Below, one piece after another: positions 47,053 through 55,932 of a DNA stretch of 64,000 bases. The DNA comes from Lytechinus pictus. Taxonomy: Eukaryota > Echinodermata > Echinoidea > Temnopleuroida > Toxopneustidae. The position numbers were made by a program, and so were the translations under genes. The DNA lies in assembly GCF_037042905.1 (NCBI RefSeq), contig NC_087251.1:47502373-47566372 (forward strand). Reading direction: 5' to 3'. How positions within the stretch are numbered: position 1 is the first letter of the stretch; every line of letters starts with the position of its first letter. Under the pieces are notes generated by a model, which saw nothing but the letters and a program-made list of their open reading frames with translations, was not told the DNA's origin and searched no databases.

Positions 47053-47739
47053 AGGGATGCTCCGGGCTGACAATAATATGATTTAAACAGATGAAGAAAA
47101 ATCAGACAAACAAAACACTGAAAATTTGATCAAAATCGGACAAAAACGAATAACAAAGTTAGGGCATTTTAAAGATTTGCATTATTCCGGTGAAACAGTT
47201 ATAGTCAAGTCTTCATGAATATTCAATGAGCAAATTGATGATGTCATATCCCCACTTGTTCTTTTGTTTTTTATTATATGAAATTAGGTTTATTCAATTT
47301 TTTTCTACCAAGAACTGAACAAAATGGATTGACAACTGATTAGTACATTTGATATTAATTGCTGCAACTTATTTCATTATAGAGGAGACACATGATTCAC
47401 ACATGTATGAAAAAATGAAACAATTATGATTTCATGTAATAACATAAGAGAAGGGAAAGTGGGGATGTAACATCATCAGCCCACCTATTGTTCATATGGC
47501 TATTTTCACAAAATAATACTAAATTTGAAAACTCAACTTAAATTAATTCTTGACTTTTATTGTATTCAAATGATGTTACAGTTGAAGCAGGAGGTACGAT
47601 TTTTTTTTAATGCATGATTTTAAAATTCAATAACTTCGTTACTTGTTATCCGATTTTGATGAAATTTTCAACACTTTGCTCTGTGAATTATATACTCTAT
47701 TTATTAAGATATGAATATCTTCAGCCTGGAGTATCCCTT
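47053..47739. mobile_element. TTAA-flanked foldback MITE (i) with an internal copied segment
   Basis: 687 bp. TTAA at 47049-47052 and 47740-47743. Ends AGGGATGCTCCGGGCTGA and TCAGCCTGGAGTATCCCT. The arms pair (AAAATTTGATCAAAATCGGA against CCGATTTTGATGAAATTTTC; GATGATGTCATATCCCCACTT against AAGTGGGGATGTAACATCATC). The right arm is interrupted at 47524-47620 by a segment also found at 46860-46955. Confidence 0.9.
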
Positions 47740-47743
47740 TAAG

Positions 47744-48594
47744 ATCAGGGTCGCTTCATAGAGGGGTAGGGGCGACCACCCCAACCCCCCTCGATTTTTC
47801 ATGAAATGGGGGGGGGGGGGGGGAGAAAGGAAAGGGTAAAAAGGTAGAGTACAAAAAAGAGTTCTCTTTTATATACCCTATCATAATGTGAATGACAAAA
47901 TGACATCGTCCTGCCCCCAATCAAAAATATCTTACTGTCGCCCCCGAATAAGAACTTGGTATACAGATATCGTCTTTTTTCAGAATTACATATCTTTTTA
48001 ATAATTTCAAAATGTACTTGTATGATTTATATGTCTTTTTTTAAATCATATTTCACTTTCCATTATATCCCTCTTCTATTCACCTCCGGCTTTCATAGTA
48101 CCCCCCCCCTACAATACCCCCCCCCCCCGCCCCCACCCCAGTGCCGCTTGTGCTGTTACCTGTCCCTTCTTCCTCTAAGTTTTTTTTTCTTTCCTTCTCC
48201 TCCTCTTGTCATCAATATTTGGTCATGATTTGAAGATGTTATGATTTTTATTTGTATACTGACTGATCGATTTTTTTTTTTATTATGTGATGTAACTTCC
48301 ATGCACACAATTTAGCTTTCGGCTGCCATGTGGTTTTTAATAAATACCTTTTCAATTCAAATTCAAAATACTTCATATCAATTTATTGACCCCTTTCGTG
48401 GTATCTTTATTGTACTATACTGGTCACCTCCAAAGATTGTACCGTCAATCAATATTATTGAAGTTTCATCATTATTTTGCATATTTTCATATCCATTTCC
48501 ATCCCCCCCCCCCCGTTCCACGGCCCAGTAAATCATTTGTACATTGGGTTTCATTTTGAACTTGATTCCGTTTTTAAAAGTTATACCGATGTTT
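47744..48594. other. Non-coding stretch with G- and C-runs
   Basis: A G-run of about 15 near 47808, C-runs near 48101, 48117 and 48505. No exon supported. Confidence 0.4.
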
Positions 48595-48790
48595 TTTACC
48601 TGACTGCTAAGAAAACACGAATGCCTGTGAGCAAGCAACAAGGGGACCAACGGCTTAAGGTCCTCTCCGAGGGACCTGGTAATGAGGATAAATGCCTTAC
48701 CAAGGGACACTAGCGCACCACTTGGGAATCGAACCCGGGTCACCGGAATCCGAAACCCCCACTCTACCGACTAAGCTATCGCGCCTCCCC
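48595..48790 (-). repeat. tRNA-derived SINE (third family)
   Basis: Minus orientation: GGGGAGGCGCGATAGCTTAG, A box region TAGCTTAGTCGGTAGAG (48762-48777), B box GGGTTCGATTCC (48725-48736), then CTAGTGTCCCTTGGTAAGGC and CCTCGGAGAGGACC. The head folds as a tRNA-like sequence with good boxes. It is not a functional tRNA gene because the acceptor end does not close. Confidence 0.85.
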
Positions 48791-48841
48791 AAAGCATAAT
48801 GACTCTTGTGAACTTTGAGAAATGATAATTTCGCAATTTAA

Positions 48842-49256
48842 GGGGAATTCATCATGAAAAACAAGTTTGATGTAAAAATACCAACAAAAAAATAGTATAA
48901 AGGCTTGAGAAAAATCCATCAAAGATCAAAAAATTTATTAGAATTTTAATTTTTGATTAGTGACGTCACATACAAGAAGCTGCCCCATACAATGTTATGT
49001 ACTATAAAATGCATAAATTTAAATTTTATAATGGTTCATGATGACTAACTATTTTTTTCTTTCAGGAGCGGGTGTGATATAATTGTCTGTTGAAAATCCA
49101 TCTTATTATTATTTTTTTTTTAGAAAATGACATTTCATTGATTTTTTACATAACGATATATGTGGGGAAGCTGCTCTCATATGACGTCACAAATAAAAAA
49201 AATGAAAATCTAGTAACCTTTTAAGTCTAAACTTGTTGTCAGAGTGAACTTCCACT
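48842..49256. mobile_element. TTAA-flanked foldback MITE (c) with paired CRE-like sites
   Basis: 415 bp. TTAA at 48838-48841 and 49257-49260. Ends GGGGAATTCATC and AGTGAACTTCCACT. Family of 21033 and 57728. TGACGTCA occurs in both arms, at 48961-48968 and 49182-49189. Confidence 0.8.
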
Positions 49257-49260
49257 TTAA

Positions 49261-50929
49261 TTTCTCGCTCATGATCTTTACGAAAAAAAACCTTTTACTA
49301 AATTAATGATTGCTTAAAACATGTAATCCCTCCCGTTACAAATTTACGCTAGTGTTGTGTAAGGGAAACTTACTTTCTTTTGTGTTTAGATCCAATCACA
49401 ATAATGTGTTTTAATTAATAGAATTGTATAGCATATTCCAACTTCGGGGTGGGGGGGGGGGCACAAAGCTCGTACACAAAAAAAGTTGTTTTTAACATTT
49501 TTTTCATGATCTGGCAATGGGCGTACAATGGAAAGCTTATATTATCAAAGTTGCCAAATCAGGAATTAGGGTACTCTGACAGTGCCCCCACCCCCCCAAA
49601 AAAAAACACAACCGATCCTCGAATCGAGTTCCTTTAACCCCGGGCTTTAACCCTGATCATAAGGGTTCTTGACTCATTCACATGCGAAGATACCTTTTGT
49701 TTTCTGAGCTGCTGCACTGGAGGGAAGCTTTAGGTAACCTGGGACTCACCAGACATGCAGACTCTTGTATACCTTGATGAAATGAATAATGGAGAAGCAA
49801 AGAGCTCTCTGCAAAGGTCACCCACCCCCGCGGGGCACCTGATTAAACATTATTGCTCCAACAACCCCGCTGATCAACGACTTTATGAATTCAGGGGGGG
49901 GGGGATAGAGTAGGGTTAACTTTCACAGAGGATTGTATAGCTGCGGAAGGATTTTTTATGGCCGTTTCTCCCCGTTTCTATAGTTGGAACATGGACCTAG
50001 GTCCATGGTTGGAAGATGGGCGTGGCACTGGTTGGGGGGGGGGGGGGGGGAGGGGATGAGGTTTGGTTATTTTTGTGGTTATTTTTTTTTCAGAAATGTT
50101 AGTCTTTAGAAGTTCTCCCCGGTCAATTCTTAATAACCAATGGTTAATGGTATTATTGTGCTGGCTTCTCGGGCTGGCTTATAAATTATAGTTCACTCCC
50201 AAAACCACAAGATGGGAGGGGGGGGGGGGTGGAAATATGAAATCCTCCTTTTCACAAACCCATGACAGAGGCTAAACAATAACCCAATTTCCATCCTTAA
50301 AAGGGTTCCTCTAAAAATCTTGGACAAGCACGGATACCTGAGTGTGTGTGTGTGGGGGGGGGGGGCAAGGGTGATACTCGCCATACTTGCCTATAAATCA
50401 TTTATTATCCTCATTATGGGAAAATTATGATTGCACATAAACGAGTAAATGATCAGTGTTGCTGAATCACTTATGAATCCTTTCCATGGTGGTATATGCA
50501 GCGGGGGGGGGGGGGGGCAGTTGCCCCCAGAAATTTTGAAATCTTACATTTTTTTGCTGAAACTTTTCACATAATTGACCAAAAGTGTGCACAAAACACT
50601 TTCAATTTCACTTCAGAAAAAAAAAAATCACCCCCATGACCAGCTTGGTCGCTTCGCTCCCTTACTTTTGAGTTTTTTAAGCATTTTATCCCCGCCCCCG
50701 AAAAACTTTGCGTACGGCCATGATCCTTTCCTCATCACACGTCCATATGTGCATGAAAATATTAAACAAAATACAACAAAGCAGAACGGGCAGAACCAAG
50801 CCATCGAGTCTCATATCTGAAGGGACTCTACTGTCCTTTTATTGAGAGCGCCATCTCTCGTTATAAACATTAAAGCTGATGGCTGAATATTGAATTTTTA
50901 TGCACTCTGGCTATATACACTCACGTTGG
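49261..50929. other. Non-coding stretch dense in G-runs
   Basis: Runs of 9-18 G near 49450, 49896, 50034, 50218, 50354 and 50503, and a C7-A9 junction near 49591-49606. TTGGTCGCTTCGCTCCC near 50645 resembles, in reverse, the GCGAAGCGAGCGAG marker of the hAT modules. No exon supported. Confidence 0.4.
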
Positions 50930-51115
50930 TCTCCTATTAATATGGTCTCATTACCGTTCTGTCCAACCATCACTTGGTCCAATTTCACTTGGTCTAAGTG
51001 TCATTTAGACGAAGTGGTAAAAAGGCTAAACGATAATAAGGATTAAGGTCAGAAAGACGATGTGGGATGGGACAAAACGAAATTAGTATATAGATAAAGT
51101 AGGTTTAGAATTCAT
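50930..51115. repeat. Mirrored minisatellite, locus 3 (both halves)
   Basis: Left half GGTCTCCTATTAATATGGTC..CACTTGGTCCAATTTCACTTGGTCTAAG. Right half TTTAGACGAAGTGG..GGACAAAACGAAATTAG..AGATAAAGTAGG. Same mirrored plan as 14212-14752 at about a third of the length. Confidence 0.65.
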
Positions 51116-51284
51116 TACACGAGTAGTTGCGACTTATTTTTTACTTCTCTTATTTTAATGATCCTTTTTTATTCTCTCTTCATTTTTCTTCCTCCTTTTT
51201 CTTTTTTCCCTCACTACTTAAAAAAGGCTCGCGATTTGTTTCAACACAAGAGGCATAATGATGATAATGATCCAACAAAATTAA

Positions 51285-51490
51285 AACGGACTAGATATCG
51301 CGGATGGAGCAAAAATGTTGACCTTTTTAATAAAAAAAATATATTTCAATAGATTCAATTGATATAATATTCAGAATATGATAAATTATTTCACTCTTTC
51401 CCTTTCCCTTTCTTTCTTTTCTCCTTTTATTTCTTGGTCGTGAAACTTTCGGGGCCACCGTCCCAAGCCACACCCATCTGTCCGCCAGTG
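51285..51490. repeat. hAT module fragment
   Basis: GCGGATGGAGCAAAAATGTTGACCTTTTTAAT..ATATTCAG..TATTTCACTC..GGGGCCACCGTCCCAAGCC..CCGCCAGTG follows the module order of the hAT element at 45025 and ends in a CGCCAGTG-type terminus. Confidence 0.55.
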
Positions 51491-51689
51491 TTCAAGACCG
51501 TACAAATGTTACAAGACATAACACAAAGTGACAGTGTAAGTCATCATTTAAGAAAATTATGTTCTTTACTTCTTTCATTCTGGGAAACGAGGAAAAGTGA
51601 CAAGGTAAAAAAATTCTCTTTCCACTTTCATCTACAATTTTTTTCTTCGGAAAAAAGATCATCAAATTTGTAATATTTTTCATCGGTTC

Positions 51690-52215
51690 ATCGCTTTATT
51701 TTAGTTGGATGACCCCATGCATACCTCTCCATAGCAGAAAAACGTTTTAGTATAGCTGGATCTAGACTTTGGAATACACTCCATCCGAACAACACCGACC
51801 ATAATTATCATCTTTCAAACGACAACTCAAGTCAAATCTTTTTCCAAATATCTAGTTTTCTATTTTCATTTATTTAATATTTGTTTTGATGATTTTTGCT
51901 ATCACTGTTTGGTTTGACATGGCTAACCCATCTGGGGCCTGGTGGCCTCAAGTGCTATACTGGAGCTTCTGTGAATGATGTGCTGACCGGTCTTGTCCCT
52001 TAAATAGTTGGTGAACGAAGCAGCAAGCAAGAGGCCACCAGGCCTCATCTGGCGCAGTTGAGAACACCAATAGTTGATGCAATTTAATGTATACAATTCT
52101 ATACTTTTTTGTTTTTTAAGATTTTTATATTTATATTTTATTTCTGACAATTGTAAGCGCTGTGATACTTTTTGTGTATAGCGCATATAAATAACCGTTA
52201 TTATTATTATTATTA
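51690..52215 (+). mobile_element. 3' fragment of a CR1/L2-like LINE
   Basis: GCAGAAAAACGTTTTAGTATAGC encodes AEKRFSIAGSRLWNTLHP, the conserved C-terminal end of LINE reverse transcriptases (usually F.yaGPRLWNsLP). After one frameshift it reads KRQLKSNLFPNI then a stop near 51855. The 3' UTR has a 14-bp inverted repeat, GGCCTGGTGGCCTC (51936-51949) and GAGGCCACCAGGCC (52031-52044). It ends TGTAAGCGCTGTGATAC..GCGCATATAAATAACCG plus (TTA)n. 5'-truncated and dead. Confidence 0.75.
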
Positions 52216-52221
52216 TGCATA

Positions 52222-52310
52222 GCAGGGCCCAGTACCACAAAGTTTAGGTATTGATCATGGGATAAACTTCTACGATTGATTGCATTGATTATTGTGCATG
52301 CAGGATCACT
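52222..52310. mobile_element. Short MITE, family G, truncated copy 3
   Basis: GGGCCCAGTACCACAAAGTTTAGG..GATTGATTGCATTGATTATTGTGCA matches the left half of the copies at 5488 and 15894. The right half is missing. Confidence 0.5.
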
Positions 52311-52379
52311 TGTAAAAAACTAGATCACGATAAATTTAAATACTACGGGTCCAGAAGAGCCATGCATGAACATAATATA

Positions 52380-52626
52380 CACAGCAAAAACTGTGATGTT
52401 AACGATGTACATAGAGAACCACACCAGTTATTTTACACCGGCGTTAAATTGACAGTGTTTTTTAACACCTATAGGCACTGATAGGTGTTATTGCAACACC
52501 ATTGGTTGTTACATTTACACTATTTGGTGTTATGGTAAATCTCGAGTGTGTTATTTTAACACCTAAGGATGTGGTCCTCTATTAACACCAACTGGTGTCA
52601 GTTTTAACACCACAGTTTTTACAGTG
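52380..52626. mobile_element. TA-flanked MITE (Tc1/mariner-like ends) rich in AACACC/GGTGTT
   Basis: 247 bp between TA dinucleotides (52378-52379, 52627-52628). Ends CACAGCAAAAACTGTGATG and CACAGTTTTTACAGTG. The interior alternates TTTTAACACC and GGTGTTA blocks (about 10 copies in both orientations). Confidence 0.75.
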
Positions 52627-52629
52627 TAA

Positions 52630-53045
52630 CTCAACATAGTTTATATATTTCCTAATATATTGGAAAAGGGCATCCATCATTTCATGTACCAAACAAAAGC
52701 AGTGCAAAATAGCAAAAAACCCTCTTTTTAATTTACAAGTACAAAAAACATGAAAATGACCACCCGATTTTGATTTCGTTGTATGTTCAACCCCAACTTT
52801 TAAAAACGTTGAGTGGTCGTTGATCAGTGGTAATTATTTGATTCATGTCTTATTTTAAGTGGTTTAAAAAAAAATCAACAATGTTGAACACCAAGACGGA
52901 TATCATAAATCATCCGGAAGAGAAAAACAGAGTCATCGCACAACCCTCTTGATATAAATACATGTATAAGCTAATCTGTTCAAAGACGATCAAAGATAAA
53001 CATTAAAGGTGTAAAAATGTCTTAAAGCGCGTTATATGACTCATC
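52630..53045. other. Probable 3' flank of the minus-strand gene
   Basis: No repeat or exon named. Downstream of the stop at 53171-53173 in minus sense. Confidence 0.35.
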
Positions 53046-53112
53046 TCAGTTGACTGGATCAATATTTTGCTCTTCGGGCTCCAAGCTCGGTTGCAGAACT
53101 TGAGGACCGGGG
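53046..53112 (-). pseudogene. Diverged tandem copy of the terminal-exon tail
   Basis: Offset 125 bp from the tail of exon 53171-53416 and roughly three-quarters identical over 70 bp without gaps. It keeps the stop codon in register (53046-53048) and an open frame reading PGPQVLQPSLEPEEQNIDPV plus Asn, against RGPEVLEPCLEPEEPDIGPL plus Ser in the gene. I see no acceptor AG in front of it, so it is either a relic or an alternative 3' end used in an unseen way. Confidence 0.55.
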
Positions 53113-53170
53113 ATATATTGCAGTTATAAAACTGATTTCAAATTTCAAGATAATTTGATGCTCATTAATC

Positions 53171-53416
53171 TCAGCTCAGAGGTCCAATGTCCGGTTCTTC
53201 GGGCTCCAAGCAAGGTTCCAGAACTTCAGGACCCCGGATGAGGGCGATGAGGGAACGGAGTAGGTAACAGAAGACAATAATGAGAACACATCCGATGATA
53301 TTCCAATCCAACTCGTGGTGTTGAGAGTCCCGTGACCGCCGACGAGCGGCCTTCCATTTCTTGATTTTCTTCTGTTCGAACATGTCGGCGCAGTCATCTA
53401 CCATTATCTGCATGAT
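53171..53416 (-). CDS. Terminal coding exon: basic segment, one membrane helix, acidic tail
   Basis: Minus strand: acceptor catttcatatag, then ATC ATG CAG, 81 codons and a TGA (53171-53173). The segment begins IMQIMVDDCADMFEQKKIKK, then WKAARRRSRDSQHHELD, a hydrophobic stretch NIIGCVLIIVFCYLLRSLIALI (split here after CVLIIVFCYLL) long enough to cross a membrane, and an acidic tail ending EPDIGPLS. Basic residues before the helix and a short tail after it suggest a tail-anchored or type II topology with the N-terminal part in the cytosol (inference). It joins in frame (phase 0) to 54206-54307 across a 789-bp intron. The family is not recognised. A methionine inside this exon could be read as a start, but the in-frame upstream exon argues against that. 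Confidence 0.75.
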   Translation of the reverse strand: MMQIMVDDCADMFEQKKIKKWKAARRRSRDSQHHELDWNIIGCVLIIVFCYLLRSLIALIRGPEVLEPCLEPEEPDIGPLS

Positions 53417-53649
53417 CTATATGAAATCATGCAATATAAGAAGATTATTTAGAGATTACGAAAACTGTAGCCAGGGAATTAGACAAATGTTTATATTGCA
53501 CGGAGTAAATCAATTGAATTGGTTAATTAATATGACTATGAAATGGTCATAGAAAAGGTTATGATTTATATTTATTCCTGGGAGTTTTTTTAAATGACAT
53601 GAAAATGTTTGCAATTCCGGGGGGGGGGGGGGTTGCGTGCAGAAAATCA
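53417..53649. other. Intron, proximal part
   Basis: Intron of the minus-strand gene. It contains a run of 13-14 G near 53620. No other feature. Confidence 0.6.
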
Positions 53650-54127
53650 TTTTCATCATTATCACCACCACCACAAACACCATCGCCACCATAACCATCA
53701 TCCCCATCACCACCACAACCATCATCATCCCCACCACCACCACCACCATCCACCTCCTCCTCATCATCACGACCACCAAATCATTATCATCACCACCACC
53801 ACCATCATCATCGTTGTCGTCATCATCATCATTATCATCATCATCCTCCTCTTCATCATCATCTCGACCATCACAAACACCACCCTACCTAATCATCGTC
53901 ATCACCATCATCGCCATCATTATCACCATCACCATTATCATCACCACCAACACCATCATCATCGTCATCAACATCATCATCACCATCCTCCTCCTCATCA
54001 TCATCACCACCACAACCACCACCATTATCATCATCACCATCGTCATCATCATCATCATCATCACCATTATCATCATCACCATCGTCGTCATCATCATCAT
54101 CATCATCATCATCATCACCACCACCAT
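53650..54127. repeat. CAT/CAC trinucleotide satellite in an intron
   Basis: About 480 bp of CAT and CAC triplets in mixed order, with occasional CGT, CCT and ATT. It fills most of the 789-bp intron between the two coding exons. Both strands give long His, Ile/Thr, Asp/Gly or Met/Val frames, which are artefacts of the repeat. Confidence 0.95.
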
Positions 54128-54205
54128 TAGGCATCGTCGTCGCTGTAATCATTAAAGACAATTCCAGCTCTTTTGTTCATTTATTTCAAGATATAAAGTA
54201 CTTAC

Positions 54206-54307
54206 TCTTAATCTGTCTTTTAAGACGACCATTGATTCCTGTATCTCCTTTTCTGACATGATTTTCTTTGACATCGTATCACATTCGTTACATCTTTGCG
54301 TTCGGTC
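54206..54307 (-). CDS. Penultimate exon (102 nt, phase 0-0), coiled segment
   Basis: Minus strand: acceptor tttaatcacag|GACCGAACG and donor ATTAAGA|gtaagt. It has 34 open codons: DRTQRCNECDTMSKKIMSEK, then EIQESMVVLKDRLR. A CxxC pair (RCNEC) is followed by a charged, helix-prone stretch that continues into the next exon (IMQIMVDDCADMF). Both splice sites match consensus and the phase fits the terminal exon, so the pair is likely real. Upstream exons should lie further right. I could not link any with confidence. Confidence 0.7.
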
Positions 54308-55816
54308 CTGTGATTAAAATTCATGCAAGCAATGAGAATTGAATTAAAATCTAACCAGAATTGAAATGATAGTTAAAGTCTATTCACAGTTTTAATCTTA
54401 AATCCCAATCAAATCATTGCATTAAAAAAATCATCAAACATAAAAAAATTATAAGATATTGGGACGTTCCCATATACTGGGTGTGATGTATGAAAGATGC
54501 GCTGATCCTATCCAAGGAACTCCTTTGCCCAAATTTGGTATTGGGCCCTATATCCTGATTTAGATGCATCGTATTTCGTTTAGAAGAAATCGTTAATACC
54601 ATTTGCCCCCAAATAATGTGTTGCTTTACTTGCTTAGACTTTTATAAGAAATTTTCGCCATTATCTGGAAAACACTCCCATTTACTTGTTAGTAATTTCC
54701 AGTGGCCAATTTAGGAGAATCTACGCCCGGGGCAAGGGCTATTTTTTCACTTCTTTGGTTGTTCATCAGATTATTTCCAATCTGGTTCTCCTTTTCAATT
54801 CCCTCTCAATTTACACTCATTTTTGCGATCCCATCGAGGCACACGGGACAATATATGCCCCTATCCCTTGAATAGATAAACACTACTTGTAAATTCTTCC
54901 AGAAATTCTTAAGGAACAAATTTAATTTTTGTGCTAACCAATCATTTATGAAATCCTGAATGTTCTATAACGTTAACAATTTAAAGAATATTCGATGAAA
55001 TTAATTGCTGTAACCATTTTGAAACAATATCCAACACCAGCTGGCAAAAAGGGGCAAAAAAGGTTATTTCTCATTTTCATTATGAGCGCAAAACTCGTCA
55101 TATGCCCATTCAACCCTATTAAACCGTCTGCGAAATGGTCTTTTGGGAAACGAGTGGTATAAGGGAATAACAATCCATAGAATTATTTTCATTTATCAAT
55201 CTGGAAAAGAGCAGTTTTCAATAAATCTTTGAATCCCAAAGTCCTACTGCAATTCGGACAGAACAAAGTTTTACATTAATTGAACAAAATGATGGAACTT
55301 AAACAGCTGATTCCACTTTCAGGACAGTGTTTCCATGGCAACGTCACTTGAGAGAGCATCTTTCAGGTGATTGTGAATATGTTTACTTCCGGCATCATTC
55401 AAGAGGCAAAAAAGAGAAGTGACTGTTATTATTGATTTAACGAGAATGGCAACGACTTGCAATAACATTTTGTTTGTATAACGGAGAAAGGAAAGAGACT
55501 TTTATTCTATTCGAAGAGTGGAATTACCTTTTATTCATTTCTTTGTGGAATCGTCTAAACATTCGACAGGAACTGGAGGAAAGACGTGTAAATCCATTTT
55601 AGTCAATGTACAAAGTCCAAAGCATTATACTTGCTTATGCACAGTTGGCTTAAAATCTTAATTTTTAAATCCATGGAATATAAAGGTGAAAAAACCCAAC
55701 GGAATGACACAATCCACAGACCTGATCCGATATAGGCTGAGAAATGTTACTCCTGAAATGACAGCTCTATTTAATGAAATGATATGCAAAATAGTTTCTG
55801 TAAAGCCAATAATTAA
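54308..55816. other. Probable intron
   Basis: No named repeat, and unusually free of MITEs. A short segment with good splice signals at 55528-55572 (minus) is out of phase with the next exon and was rejected. Confidence 0.35.
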
Positions 55817-55932
55817 GCAAGCTTCTTTGAAAACTACATGAACTTTATTTGTTTCAAACTCGCATATCACCACTTGACGTTCACAGTCGTCTGCATAAGT
55901 CGCTCTCCTGCAGCTCAGTCTCCAGTCTGCGT
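55817..55932 (-). CDS. Candidate exon with a Kazal-like half domain
   Basis: Minus strand, open frame after ttcttttag (55933) or ctgcag (55908). It reads ADWRLSCRRATYADDCER, then QVVICEFETNKVHVVFKEAC. TY-x2-DC-x6-C followed by V-x-V and a final C resembles the second half of follistatin/agrin-type Kazal domains (TYxNECxLxxAxC...VxVxxxGxC). The first half of the domain and a clear donor are missing (CAT|gtagtt is possible). A secreted Kazal module would not fit the cytosolic-looking exon at 54206, so this may be another gene, a relic or chance. Confidence 0.25.

Noticed and set aside
53609..54155. Long frames rich in His, Ile/Thr, Asp/Gly or Met/Val on both strands
   Set aside because: All are translations of the CAT/CAC triplet repeat in an intron; every frame is open because the repeat lacks stops.
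55528..55572. 45-nt minus-strand segment with good acceptor (tctttcctccag) and donor (AAAAG|gtaatt)
   Set aside because: The only open frame would put the next exon (54206-54307) out of frame, giving a stop.
55658..55816. Continuation of the Kazal-like frame
   Set aside because: After the last Cys the peptide becomes hydrophobic and AT-driven with no domain logic; probably intron.
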